A DNA stretch of 8,225 nt from Pseudomonadota bacterium. GTDB lineage: Bacteria; Desulfobacterota; Desulfovibrionia; Desulfovibrionales; Desulfovibrionaceae. Position 1 is the first letter of the stretch. Every line of letters begins with the position of its first letter. The notes under the pieces are model-generated. The model saw only the letters and a program-made list of their open reading frames with translations. It was not told the origin of the DNA and ran no database searches. Shown here in pieces: positions 1-6,697 of the stretch. Made by a program: the position numbers and the translations under genes. The DNA lies in NCBI GenBank assembly GCA_023450535.1, contig JAEXGX010000456.1, forward strand, positions 1-8,225. The letters run 5' to 3'.

Positions 1-154
1 CACGGAAGACCCCATACGCCAGCAGAGCCACATGGCGAAAAAGTGCATCGGCGTGATTTCCGGCTTCGGCCTTGCCTCATATGCCCTGGCCGTACTGGCC
101 CTTGTCCGCCATATTCGGGAACAGGGGCGGATCTCTCCTGCTGTTGAGATCTGA
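1..154 (+). CDS. aroQ: Type II 3-dehydroquinate dehydratase, C-terminal end (partial)
   Basis: This open frame enters from the left edge and ends at the TGA at 152-154, leaving about 51 residues. The visible protein has an Arg-Gln-Gln-Ser-His stretch followed by GVISGFG and SYALAVLAL. That matches the C-terminal signature of type II dehydroquinases: an FRxHS-like segment, then GVIxGFG and a hydrophobic helix ending in ALxAL. The enzyme dehydrates 3-dehydroquinate to 3-dehydroshikimate in the cytoplasmic shikimate pathway for aromatic amino acids. The catalytic Tyr and His residues lie upstream of the window and cannot be checked. The stop is 39 bases before efp with no terminator between them, and aroQ next to efp is a common arrangement, so co-transcription is likely. 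The tail after the last helix (about 15 residues, charged) is slightly long for the family. The family call is recognition from a short fragment. Confidence 0.82.
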   Translation, partial: TEDPIRQQSHMAKKCIGVISGFGLASYALAVLALVRHIREQGRISPAVEI

Positions 155-193
155 ACCCTTATCCATATTAACAAAACATCTTACGGAGACAGC

Positions 194-751
194 ATGTATT
201 CCACCACCGACTTCCGCAGAGGCCTGAAAATCGAACTGGACGGCACCCCTTTTGAAATCGTCGAATTCCAGCATTTCAAGCCGGGCAAGGGCGGGGCCAT
301 GGTCCGCACCAAACTGCGCAACATCCTCACCGGCCGCCTTGTGGACAACACCTTCCGCTCCGGCGAAAAGGTAGGCCGCCCCGATATGGAACAGCGCGAC
401 ATGCAGTTCCTGTATCATGACGGCGACGACCTCATTTTCATGGATCTCACCACCTATGAGCAGCTCCACCTCAAGGAAGAAGTGACTGACGGCAAATCCA
501 GCTACCTTCTGGACGGCCAGCAGTGTCGCGTATTGCTCTACAACGGCGAACCCATCGACATCGAAATTCCCCTCAGCCTCGTGCTCAAGGTCGTGAAGAC
601 CGAACCCGGCGCGAAGGGCGACACCGTTTCCAACGTGACCAAGCCCGCTACGCTGGAAACCGGCGTGGTGGTCCAGGTGCCTATCTTTGTCAACGAAGGC
701 GACATGATCAAGGTCGATACCCGCAGTGGCGACTACCTCGGTCGTGAATAG
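194..751 (+). CDS. efp: Elongation factor P
   Basis: This 185-residue protein has the full length expected of EF-P. EF-P binds between the ribosomal P and E sites and relieves stalling at consecutive prolines. The N-terminal KOW-like domain (about residues 1-65) carries the loop KPGKGGA. Lys32 in this loop corresponds to the lysine that is modified in many bacteria. Two OB-fold domains follow (about 66-128 and 129-185), ending in the conserved GDMIKVDTRSGDYLGR. A lysine at the loop tip fits beta-lysylation by EpmA/EpmB or an unmodified or other lysine chemistry. It does not fit the arginine rhamnosylation system (EarP). No modification enzyme gene is in the window. The start is set by GGAG at 185-188, five bases before the ATG, and by the typical N-terminus MYSTTDFRRGLKIE. 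It lies just downstream of aroQ, probably in one transcript. Confidence 0.97.
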   Translation: MYSTTDFRRGLKIELDGTPFEIVEFQHFKPGKGGAMVRTKLRNILTGRLVDNTFRSGEKVGRPDMEQRDMQFLYHDGDDLIFMDLTTYEQLHLKEEVTDGKSSYLLDGQQCRVLLYNGEPIDIEIPLSLVLKVVKTEPGAKGDTVSNVTKPATLETGVVVQVPIFVNEGDMIKVDTRSGDYLGRE

Positions 752-763
752 CAACACCGGATA

Positions 764-800
764 TCTGAGGGGAGCTTGCGGCTCCCCTATTCGTCTCAGA
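764..800 (+). terminator. Hairpin between efp and ftsK, weak terminator or attenuator
   Basis: A perfect 8-bp stem pairs AGGGGAGC (768-775) with GCTCCCCT (781-788) around the loop TTGCG. The flanks TCTG (764-767) and CAGA (797-800) can also pair, closing the structure around an eight-base bulge. The 3' side has no run of T, so it is a poor intrinsic terminator. It may only reduce read-through from efp into ftsK or protect the efp 3' end. Function is inferred; the pairing is directly visible. Confidence 0.5.
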
Positions 801-819
801 GCAGTTTAATCAGGAAAAT

Positions 820-3255
820 ATGAACGGGCAGAAACTCATCCGCGAACTCACGGGACTTTTCTTCATCTTCTGCGGGCTGTTGATCCTCCTCAGCCTGTGG
901 TCCTATGACGTAAAAGATCCTACGCTGAACCAGACGGTCAGCGGCGGCGCGGCCATCAAAAATTCCGCCGGACTTTTCGGCGCCTGCCTTGCGGGGCTTC
1001 TGACGGATGTATTCGGTTTCGCCTCGTATCTATGGGCGTTATTTTTTCTGGGCATGGGCGCAGGCCTCATGACCCGCTTCTTCATATTGCCCTGGTACCG
1101 CTGGATCGGTTATCTGCTGCTCGCGGCCTGTCTGCTCACCGCTTCCGAGGCATGGAACATCGGCATCAAAGACGTGCGAGGCGGCGGCTTGCTGGGGGCA
1201 TGGCTCTACGCCAGAAGCGACCAGGTTTTCAGCCCTGTGGGGTCTGCTCTGGTTTGGTTCTTCGCGCTGCTGGCGGCCATGGAACTTTCCTTCCGTATTT
1301 CCTGGCTGGCGCTCACGAGCCGGGGCGTCAAGGCCACAGCCGATCAGGTGAAAAAACTGCCCAAGGCCAAACTGCCCTCTCTGCCCGGCAAACGCAGCAG
1401 CGGGCTTTTCTCTTCGCCGGACAAGCCCGAGACCGGCTCCGGAAAATTGAAGCTGTTCAGTCTCAGCTTCGGCCGGAAAAAAGCCCAGGGCATCATTGAT
1501 ATTGAACCCGTGGCAAAGGTCTGCTCCAGGCCCGCCGCACCGTCGGCCGCCGCTGCTCCGAAAGCGCCTCCCGCCGGACACGAAAGTGTGGAAAACGCCG
1601 CCCCTGAAGCGGACGCACAGCCCGCCGCGAAAAACGCGGAAGGGCAGCCGAACGCTCCGGCAGCGACTTCCGCCCGTGAAGGCTCTGCCAACGCCCCTTC
1701 CGCCAAATCCGAAAAAACGCCGCCCAGAAAAGAAAGCAAGGGCTTATTCGGCTTCCTGCATGGCGGCGGAAACGGTACCGCCTCTGAAGAAAACGTGCGT
1801 CTGCCCTTGCCGTCCCTTGACCTGCTGGCTCAATCCTCCAAGGAGGAAAGTGCGCAGAAGCCGGATCATGCCTTGCTGGAAAGCAAGGGCGCAGCGCTCA
1901 TGGAATGCCTGCAAAATTTCGGCGTCACGGCGGAACTGGCCCGCATCAGCCCCGGCCCGGTCATCACCCTGTTTGCCTTGCGCCCCGCGCCGGGCGTCAA
2001 GGCCGGGCGCTTTGCTCCGCTCTCGCAGGATATCGCCATGAGCCTCAAGGCAGAGGCGGTACGCGTGCAGGCTCCCATTCCCGGCACGGATACCGTGGGC
2101 GTGGAAGTGCCCAATGACAAGCGCGCGGTCGTGCGCTTCCGGGATATTATTCAGAACGACGCCTTCCGCGGTGCTCCGTCCCTGTTGACTCTGGCCCTGG
2201 GCAAGGACATCGCGGGCGCGCCGCGCACCGACGACCTGGCCAAGATGCCCCATCTGCTGCTGGCCGGAGCCACCGGGGCGGGCAAAAGCGTCTGCCTGAA
2301 CGCCATTCTGCTCAGCCTGCTGTACAAGGCGCGGCCCGACGAGGTGAAGCTGTTGCTCATCGACCCCAAGGTTGTGGAATTTCAGGTGTATGACGATCTT
2401 CCCCACCTGGTGCACCCGGTGGTGTCGGATATGGAGCTGGCGCGCAATGCCCTGATGTGGGCCGTGGATGAAATGGAGCGGCGTTATGCCCTGCTCAACC
2501 TGCTCAGCGTGCGCAAGCTGGACGACTACAACCACAAGATTCGGGAAATGGACGATCCACGCTCGCGTGAAGGGGAAGAACTTGCGCTTCTGCCCTACAT
2601 CGTCATAGTGGTGGACGAATTCGGCGACCTTATCCTGAACAAGGGCAAGGAAATTGAAAGCGCTATCGCCCGGTTGGGCCAGAAGGCCCGCGCGGCGGGC
2701 ATCCACATCATCCTCGCCACGCAGAGCCCGCGCGCCGACGTAGTGACAGGGCTGATCAAGGCCAACCTGCCCAGCCGCATCGCCTTCCGTACCTCCGGCC
2801 CCACGGAATCGCGCATCATCATCGATCAGGGCGGGGCAGAGGCCCTGCTCGGCAACGGGGACATGCTGCTCAAGGCCAGCAACGGCATACTGCACCGTTT
2901 GCACGGTGCCTATGTGAGCGACGCCGAAGTCGAAGCCGTGGTCGAACACTGGAAGTCCCTCCAGACGCCCGACTACAAGCTGGACTTCCACGAATACGGC
3001 GACAGCCGCCCGGATGGAAACTTTGGCGGAGAACGCGGCGAAGGCGGGCCGGAAAAGAACGACGTGCTTGATGACCCGCTGTACGCGGAAGCCGTCCAAT
3101 TCGCGCGGGAAAAGGGCTTTATCTCCATTTCCAAGCTCCAGCAGCGCTATCGTATCGGCTTCAACAAGGCCGCGCGCTTTGTGGAGCAGATGGAACAGGA
3201 CGGCCTCATCGGTCCCCCCGCGCCAGGAGGCAAAGCCCGCCAGGTAATAGGGTAA
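820..3255 (+). CDS. ftsK: DNA translocase FtsK
   Basis: This 811-residue, membrane-anchored, septum-located double-stranded DNA pump clears and aligns chromosome ends during division and activates XerCD/dif recombination. The N-terminus has about four membrane helices (roughly residues 11-28, 52-80, 95-108 and 138-165). A low-complexity linker rich in Ala, Pro, Glu and Lys follows (about 166-325). The RecA-like motor has Walker A GATGAGKS at 483-490 and Walker B IVIVVDEFGD with Asp599-Glu600. The C-terminal gamma winged helix (about 748-811) keeps Asn782, Arg786 and Glu789. These match the Asn/Arg/Glu trio that reads KOPS DNA in studied FtsK proteins, so orientation-directed pumping is probably preserved. 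The start has AGGA at 812-815, four bases before the ATG, and begins with the usual short basic N-terminus before the first helix. The short linker compared with the E. coli protein is normal for deltaproteobacteria. No frameshift is seen. Confidence 0.96.
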   Translation: MNGQKLIRELTGLFFIFCGLLILLSLWSYDVKDPTLNQTVSGGAAIKNSAGLFGACLAGLLTDVFGFASYLWALFFLGMGAGLMTRFFILPWYRWIGYLLLAACLLTASEAWNIGIKDVRGGGLLGAWLYARSDQVFSPVGSALVWFFALLAAMELSFRISWLALTSRGVKATADQVKKLPKAKLPSLPGKRSSGLFSSPDKPETGSGKLKLFSLSFGRKKAQGIIDIEPVAKVCSRPAAPSAAAAPKAPPAGHESVENAAPEADAQPAAKNAEGQPNAPAATSAREGSANAPSAKSEKTPPRKESKGLFGFLHGGGNGTASEENVRLPLPSLDLLAQSSKEESAQKPDHALLESKGAALMECLQNFGVTAELARISPGPVITLFALRPAPGVKAGRFAPLSQDIAMSLKAEAVRVQAPIPGTDTVGVEVPNDKRAVVRFRDIIQNDAFRGAPSLLTLALGKDIAGAPRTDDLAKMPHLLLAGATGAGKSVCLNAILLSLLYKARPDEVKLLLIDPKVVEFQVYDDLPHLVHPVVSDMELARNALMWAVDEMERRYALLNLLSVRKLDDYNHKIREMDDPRSREGEELALLPYIVIVVDEFGDLILNKGKEIESAIARLGQKARAAGIHIILATQSPRADVVTGLIKANLPSRIAFRTSGPTESRIIIDQGGAEALLGNGDMLLKASNGILHRLHGAYVSDAEVEAVVEHWKSLQTPDYKLDFHEYGDSRPDGNFGGERGEGGPEKNDVLDDPLYAEAVQFAREKGFISISKLQQRYRIGFNKAARFVEQMEQDGLIGPPAPGGKARQVIG

Positions 3256-3267
3256 ATTCTTTATTAT

Positions 3268-3314
3268 GTGGGGGGAAGGGGAACTTTCTGAAGAAAGTTC
3301 CCCTTCCCCCCCAC
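3268..3314. repeat. Long G/C-rich palindrome, REP-like intergenic repeat
   Basis: A perfect 19-bp stem pairs 3270-3288 (Gs, AA, Gs, then AACTTTC) with 3293-3311 around the loop TGAA. Two further pairs form outside a single bulged C at 3312. It starts only 13 bases after the ftsK stop. The 3' flank is C-rich with no T run, so it is not a standard intrinsic terminator. Its strong purine/pyrimidine strand bias and the CCCC-rich tail (to about 3340) resemble dispersed palindromes that I recall from Desulfovibrio genomes, but copy number cannot be checked here. Each arm contains GGGAAGGG on one strand, which matches the E. coli KOPS consensus GGGNAGGG. Confidence 0.7.
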
Positions 3315-3376
3315 GCCCCCCTACCCTTCAAAGACTCTTATTTGCGGGAGGGGCGGAAAAACTGTCAACGTATGCC

Positions 3377-3380
3377 GGAG
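3377..3380 (+). promoter_or_regulatory. Ribosome binding site that decides the folD start
   Basis: GGAG lies five bases before the ATG at 3386. The in-frame ATG at 3266 has no comparable site and would begin translation inside the palindrome, so this site supports the shorter FolD. Confidence 0.7.
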
Positions 3381-3385
3381 CCACC

Positions 3386-4279
3386 ATGCTGATACTGGAC
3401 GGAAAAGCCACTGCCGCCGAAACCCGCGCGACCCTCAAAGAAGAAATCGCGTCCCTTTTGCCCCGCGCCGGACACGAAACCGGGCGCGCGCCCGGTCTTG
3501 CGGTGATCCTGGCTGGGGACGACCCGGCCTCACAGGTCTATGTGCGCAACAAGGAAAAAGCAGCGCTGGAAGTGGGCATGAACGCCCGTACCCTGCGCCT
3601 GCCCGCCACAGTATCACAGAAGGAACTGGAAGACGTCATTGCGGGACTCAACGCCGAAGACGAAGTAGACGGCATTCTGCTGCAACTGCCCTTGCCGCGT
3701 GGTCTGGACGCCGACGCCTGCATTGCGCGCATCAGCCCGGAAAAGGACGTGGACGGCCTCACGCCCCATAATCAGGGTCTGCTGGCCCTTGGACGGCCCG
3801 GCCTTCAGCCCTGCACACCTGCCGGCGTCATGCGTCTGCTGGATCGTTACAACATCTCCACCAGCGGCAAAAAAGCCGTGGTCGTGGGGCGCAGCAGTCT
3901 GGTGGGTCGCCCGCTGGCGCTGTTGCTCGGCGCGAAAGGCCGTGACGCCACCGTAACCATGTGCCATTCCCGTACAGCCAACCTCGCGGAAGAATGTCGC
4001 TCTGCCGATATCCTGTGTACGGCGCTGGGCCGCCCTCGTTTCATCACCGCCGATATGGTCAAACCCGGCGCGGTGCTCATTGATGTCGGCATCAACCGCA
4101 TTGAAGAGGACGGCAAGGCCCGACTGTGTGGCGATGTTGATTTTGCCGCTGTGGCGGATAAATGCGCTGCTATTACCCCTGTACCTGGCGGCGTCGGCCC
4201 CATGACCATAGCCATGTTATTGTCCAATACGGTACAGGCATGGAAAATGCGTACTCATATTTGTAACTGCGCACAATAA
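3386..4279 (+). CDS. folD: Bifunctional methylenetetrahydrofolate dehydrogenase / methenyltetrahydrofolate cyclohydrolase
   Basis: FolD interconverts 5,10-methylene-, 5,10-methenyl- and 10-formyl-tetrahydrofolate in the cytoplasm, using NADP+. It supplies one-carbon units for purines and formyl-Met. From the ATG at 3386 the protein is 297 residues, a normal family length. The N-terminal catalytic domain has YVRNK with Tyr52 and Lys56, DGILLQLPLP with Gln100, and DVDGL with Asp123. These match the Tyr, Lys, Gln and Asp of the folate site. The Rossmann domain has VVVGRSSLVGRP (about 165-176). The C-terminal signature TPVPGGVGPMTIAML is intact. The frame stays open upstream to 3266, but those 40 residues are Ser/Pro-rich, are encoded by the palindrome and have no family counterpart, so that start is rejected. 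It lies 130 bases after ftsK. The last ten residues (MRTHICNCAQ) form a small nonstandard tail. Confidence 0.95.
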   Translation: MLILDGKATAAETRATLKEEIASLLPRAGHETGRAPGLAVILAGDDPASQVYVRNKEKAALEVGMNARTLRLPATVSQKELEDVIAGLNAEDEVDGILLQLPLPRGLDADACIARISPEKDVDGLTPHNQGLLALGRPGLQPCTPAGVMRLLDRYNISTSGKKAVVVGRSSLVGRPLALLLGAKGRDATVTMCHSRTANLAEECRSADILCTALGRPRFITADMVKPGAVLIDVGINRIEEDGKARLCGDVDFAAVADKCAAITPVPGGVGPMTIAMLLSNTVQAWKMRTHICNCAQ

Positions 4280-4333
4280 AACCTCTTCAGGGTAGAATAT
4301 AACTATATTTCTAGTATTCTTTATCTATTAATA

Positions 4334-4389
4334 ACTTTTGAGCGTCTTTTCGTCAGCAGTATAACTGTCTGGCGGAAAGACACAAAAGT
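4334..4389 (+). other. Large imperfect hairpin upstream of the first cyclase
   Basis: Nested pairing spans 56 bases. ACTTTTG (4334-4340) pairs with CAAAAGT (4383-4389). After a small internal loop, 4344-4356 pairs with 4369-4381 over 13 bp including two G-U pairs. CAGT (4357-4360) then pairs with ACTG (4364-4367) around the loop ATA, with T4368 bulged. This gives about 24 pairs in AT-rich spacer DNA. No T run follows on the + strand, so a folD terminator is possible but weak. A DNA operator or a structured RNA are alternatives. It does not match a riboswitch consensus that I recognise, including c-di-GMP GEMM motifs. Confidence 0.55.
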
Positions 4390-4409
4390 GAATATCCTAT
4401 ATATAAAGC

Positions 4410-4438
4410 TTGAAAAAAACAAAGCTCTATGAAATAGT
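4410..4438 (+). promoter_or_regulatory. Candidate sigma-70 promoter of the first cyclase
   Basis: TTGAAA (4410-4415) and AATAGT (4433-4438) are 17 bases apart. They resemble a -35 box and a weaker -10 box. Transcription would begin near 4445, leaving a leader of about 40 bases with a strong ribosome binding site. The surrounding DNA is AT-rich, so chance matches are likely and confidence is low. Confidence 0.35.
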
Positions 4439-4484
4439 TTGTATCGTTTAATAAAGATAAGAGTAGAGAAAAAGGAGGCAGATC

Positions 4485-5849
4485 ATGTCCCACAAATCGT
4501 TTAAGCCATTTCTGTTCTGTTTTCCCCTTTGTCTGCTCCTTTTCTCTCTTTTATTCCTTCTCATTCTACGCTATTATAAGCACACTCAGCAAAGTGATAT
4601 CAACTACTTAACGCTCTCCAAAAGCAAGGAGATCACGGACGCCATCTACGAGCTTCTGTTCAAGACAGAAGCTCTGGCTACTCTGGTCATTCAGGGGAAC
4701 GGCGAAATACGCGACTTTGACAAAATCGCCCCGGTCATGCTGAACAAGCCCACCATCCGCAATATCCTGCTCGCTCCCGGGGGCGTGGTGACGAATGTTT
4801 ATCCGCGTTCAAGCAATGAAAGGCTCATCGGCTTTAACCTGTTCGGATCGGGCGACGGCAATCAGGAAGCCGCGCTGGCGCGAGATTCAGGCCGTCTGAC
4901 GCTGGGTGGCCCCTTTGCGGGAATGCAGGGCGGCGGACAAATCATGGTGGGACGTCTGCCCGTCTACCTCAATAAAAGCGGTGAACGGGAATTCTGGGGT
5001 CTGGTATCAGTTACACTCAGCTTTCCTGACGTGCTGGAAAGCGTGCACTTAAACGAGTTGGAAAAACGGGGCTATTCCTGTGAAATCTGGCGTGTTAACC
5101 CCGATACCGGCCAGCGCCAGGTCATCCTCTCTACCGGTATGCCCCTTCACCGCCCCACGGAAAAAGAATTTTCCCTTCTGAATGCCCATTGGATTATCAG
5201 TATCGCGCCCTCCAGCGCGTGGTATGCTTCGCCCTATTTTTGCGCCTATGTCTGCGGTTCGCTTCTGATCAGCCTGCTGATGGCGATGAGCGTACAAAAC
5301 TACTATGACATGAAGCGCCTGAAGTGTTCTCTGGAAGAAATGGCCATGAAAGACGCTCTCACCGGACTGCCCAACCGCCGAGCTGCATTTGAAACACTGC
5401 GAAAACAGGCTGAAGCCTGCCGCGAGCAAGGAAGTTCCTTTGCTCTGGGCTATCTGGATCTCAACCACCTCAAAAAGATCAACGACTGTCACGGACACCA
5501 GGTTGGAGACATTGTGCTTCAGGAAGCCGCCCACCGCCTGCGGAGCGTTCTGGGACGCAAAGAATTCCTCGCCCGTATTGGAGGCGACGAATTCATCACG
5601 ATTCTATCGGAATCCTATACAACGCAAGCCGCACTGAAACAGCTTTTCTCCGCCATCAAGGAAACTATGAGCCGGGAGCTTCTATTCAAAACATCCCGGC
5701 TCGACCTCTCCATCAGCGTGGGGTTCGCCGTATATCCACAGGATGCGGACGATATCGGCAAACTCGCCAGCCTTGCAGATCTGGCTATGTATGAAGACAA
5801 GCAACAGGAACATCTGATTTTGGAGCGAAACGACTGTACGGTGAGGTAA
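4485..5849 (+). CDS. Membrane diguanylate cyclase with CHASE-like periplasmic sensor (copy 1)
   Basis: This 454-residue enzyme is predicted to make c-di-GMP from two GTP. A first membrane helix (about residues 9-29) leads into a roughly 220-residue periplasmic region. Its IRNILLAPGGVV, GFNLF, GGPF, GRLPVYL and FWGLVSVTL stretches look like a CHASE domain, whose ligand is unknown here. A second helix (about 251-272) leads to a cytoplasmic GGDEF domain starting at DALTGLPNRR (290). Asp325 (LDLNHLKKIND), Asn333, Asp342 and the motif GGDEF at 366-370 are all present, so the domain should be active. The inhibitory-site position reads GRKE (357-360) and not RxxD. No EAL domain is present. AAGGAGG at 4472-4478, six bases before the ATG, is an excellent ribosome binding site and fixes the start. 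It is followed by a strong terminator. It is a paralogue of the cyclase at 6708, about 60-65% identical by eye. Confidence 0.92.
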   Translation: MSHKSFKPFLFCFPLCLLLFSLLFLLILRYYKHTQQSDINYLTLSKSKEITDAIYELLFKTEALATLVIQGNGEIRDFDKIAPVMLNKPTIRNILLAPGGVVTNVYPRSSNERLIGFNLFGSGDGNQEAALARDSGRLTLGGPFAGMQGGGQIMVGRLPVYLNKSGEREFWGLVSVTLSFPDVLESVHLNELEKRGYSCEIWRVNPDTGQRQVILSTGMPLHRPTEKEFSLLNAHWIISIAPSSAWYASPYFCAYVCGSLLISLLMAMSVQNYYDMKRLKCSLEEMAMKDALTGLPNRRAAFETLRKQAEACREQGSSFALGYLDLNHLKKINDCHGHQVGDIVLQEAAHRLRSVLGRKEFLARIGGDEFITILSESYTTQAALKQLFSAIKETMSRELLFKTSRLDLSISVGFAVYPQDADDIGKLASLADLAMYEDKQQEHLILERNDCTVR

Positions 5850-5877
5850 CATTCATTAAAAATTCCTTTAATTTTCA

Positions 5878-5941
5878 AATAAAAAAGACTGCTCTTAGAG
5901 CTTTTCAACAGTGAAAAGTTCTAAGAGCAGTCTTTTTTATT
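5878..5941. terminator. Bidirectional intrinsic terminator
   Basis: A continuous stem of about 29 bp pairs 5878-5906 with 5913-5941 around the loop AACAGT, with one G-U pair (G5900-T5919). The core GACTGCTCTTAGA is flanked by a run of A on the left and TTTTTT on the right, so either strand gives a hairpin followed by a U-run. It lies 29 bases after the first cyclase and about 57 bases beyond the stop of the convergent regulator gene. It therefore serves both. Confidence 0.93.
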
Positions 5942-5943
5942 CA

Positions 5944-5982
5944 GGCATGTTTTCGCATCAGCGCACATGTTATCAGCATGCC
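5944..5982. repeat. Small inverted and direct repeat after the regulator gene
   Basis: GGCATG (5944-5949) and CATGCC (5977-5982) form an inverted repeat. The enclosed DNA holds two related CATGTT-then-ATCAG segments. It lies between the terminator and the stop of the minus-strand regulator gene. It could be a protein-binding site or chance; no function is assigned. Confidence 0.3.
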
Positions 5983-5998
5983 CACATAAACGTGCCGC

Positions 5999-6268
5999 TC
6001 ATTTTTCGGCGTTATCTTCATAACCCGCTTCTTCACGAGCCGCTGCATCCACCATTATCCCTGCGGAAATGCCCATAGCACGTGCCAATTTAATGATCAT
6101 AGATAACCTGGGTTCTTTCATTCCATGTTCAAGATAGTTCAGATAACGCTCATTCACTCCGCTCAATTTTGCAAGCTGGTATTGAGTAATCCCAAGGGAA
6201 GCTCTCGTTTGCACGAGAATTTTTCCAAAGGGACAAGGAGGTTTTTTCAGCTTTTCCATAAAGAACAT
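5999..6268 (-). CDS. Small XRE/Cro-CI-type helix-turn-helix regulator
   Basis: This 89-residue protein is almost entirely one DNA-binding domain. After a basic N-terminus, residues about 15-72 read as an HTH_3 fold: ILVQTRASLGITQYQLAKLS (helices 1-2), then GVNERYLNYLEHGMKEPRL (recognition helix and the typical ExGxxxPxL turn), then MIIKLARAMGI. An acidic, Ala-rich tail of about 18 residues has no sensor domain. It probably acts as a cytoplasmic dimeric repressor or activator. Translation could start at Met1 or at Met4 (6259). Neither has a visible ribosome binding site, so the start is uncertain and translation may be weak. It lies convergent to the first cyclase and divergent from the second, so it is a candidate regulator of one or both. 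Its targets are inference. No toxin gene is adjacent, so an antitoxin role is not supported. Confidence 0.87.
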   Translation of the reverse strand: MFFMEKLKKPPCPFGKILVQTRASLGITQYQLAKLSGVNERYLNYLEHGMKEPRLSMIIKLARAMGISAGIMVDAAAREEAGYEDNAEK

Positions 6269-6290
6269 GGTACATGCGTGATTTTTAGGC

Positions 6291-6318
6291 TTGTACCTGC
6301 TCTAAAAAGCAGGTATAG
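6291..6318. promoter_or_regulatory. Inverted repeat upstream of the regulator gene, candidate operator
   Basis: TACCTGCT (6294-6301) and AGCAGGTA (6308-6315) form a perfect 8-bp inverted repeat with a six-base spacer. It extends to about 11 pairs if wobble pairs are allowed. It ends about 25 bases before the regulator ATG. This size suits a dimeric XRE protein and would permit autoregulation. In the regulator mRNA it would also form a hairpin. Both roles are inference. Confidence 0.5.
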
Positions 6319-6406
6319 GACCTGAAGTATCGAAATACCAGCATCAGTTCCCATGTTCCCATTTCGTGCGGTGGCATGCGTACCCGCGACAAAACTTCAC
6401 AAAGAG

Positions 6407-6524
6407 GCTATTTTTCGGACAGTTAAGCTCTATACCCCGGGACGATCGCTCCCCTCTTTCCCGAACTTGCGGACAGTAGTCTGCTGTCCATTCCTCTGCG
6501 GAGAAAGTTGGTTTAAAAAATAGC
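6407..6524 (+). other. Possible structured leader upstream of the second cyclase
   Basis: A 9-bp outer stem pairs GCTATTTTT (6407-6415) with AAAAATAGC (6516-6524). Inside it, CTGTCC (6484-6489) can pair with either of two GGACAG copies (6417-6422 or 6471-6476), giving mutually exclusive hairpins. This would allow a switch-like fold if the region is transcribed. It matches no RNA family that I recognise, and no transcription start is evident. Confidence 0.3.
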
Positions 6525-6540
6525 TACCCGTTCTATCCGG

Positions 6541-6555
6541 ATTTTCCATGAAAAT
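6541..6555. promoter_or_regulatory. Short palindrome, possible operator
   Basis: ATTTTC and GAAAAT flank the centre CAT, giving a 15-bp palindrome about 150 bases before the second cyclase. Symmetry and AT content fit a transcription factor site. No match to a named regulator is claimed. Confidence 0.3.
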
Positions 6556-6693
6556 TCACGCTGCCAGACAGTTGCGAAGTGAATGATATTTGTCGCTTGT
6601 GTAAGATTCACACGCAAAAAAAAGTGAGTATCGGCGGTATACGCACAAACAACGAAAAAAATGTCTTGTGGATATCCGCAAACATGCGGCTAC

Positions 6694-6697
6694 AGGA
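6694..6697 (+). promoter_or_regulatory. Likely ribosome binding site of the second cyclase
   Basis: AGGA lies ten bases before the ATG at 6708, which is longer than ideal spacing and predicts weaker translation than copy 1. The earlier in-frame ATGs at 6579 and 6684 have no better site. Confidence 0.45.

Noticed and set aside
77..757. Minus-strand open frame of about 226 codons opposite efp
   Set aside because: It is fully antisense to efp, spans the efp ribosome site and the aroQ end, and has no family resemblance.
1039..1739. Overlapping minus-strand frames opposite the ftsK linker
   Set aside because: Their Ala/Gly-rich content is the complement of the Ala/Pro linker. There is no start signal and no recognisable motif.
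1744..3099. Long minus-strand open frame (about 451 codons) inside ftsK
   Set aside because: It is antisense to a well-supported FtsK motor, has no recognisable domain, and reads as the low-complexity shadow expected in GC-rich coding DNA.
3614..4227. Minus-strand frames opposite folD
   Set aside because: They are antisense to intact FolD catalytic motifs, with no ribosome site or family signature.
4334..4389. Sigma-54 promoter from the TGGCGG within the hairpin
   Set aside because: No GC element follows at the required spacing. The TGG is explained by the hairpin.
5999..6268. Antitoxin of a toxin-antitoxin pair
   Set aside because: The XRE protein is the right size, but no small partner frame lies upstream or downstream on its strand. 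The neighbours are cyclases.
6125..6325. Plus-strand open frame overlapping the regulator start
   Set aside because: It is a shadow across the regulator gene and the operator-like repeat, with no ribosome site or recognisable product.
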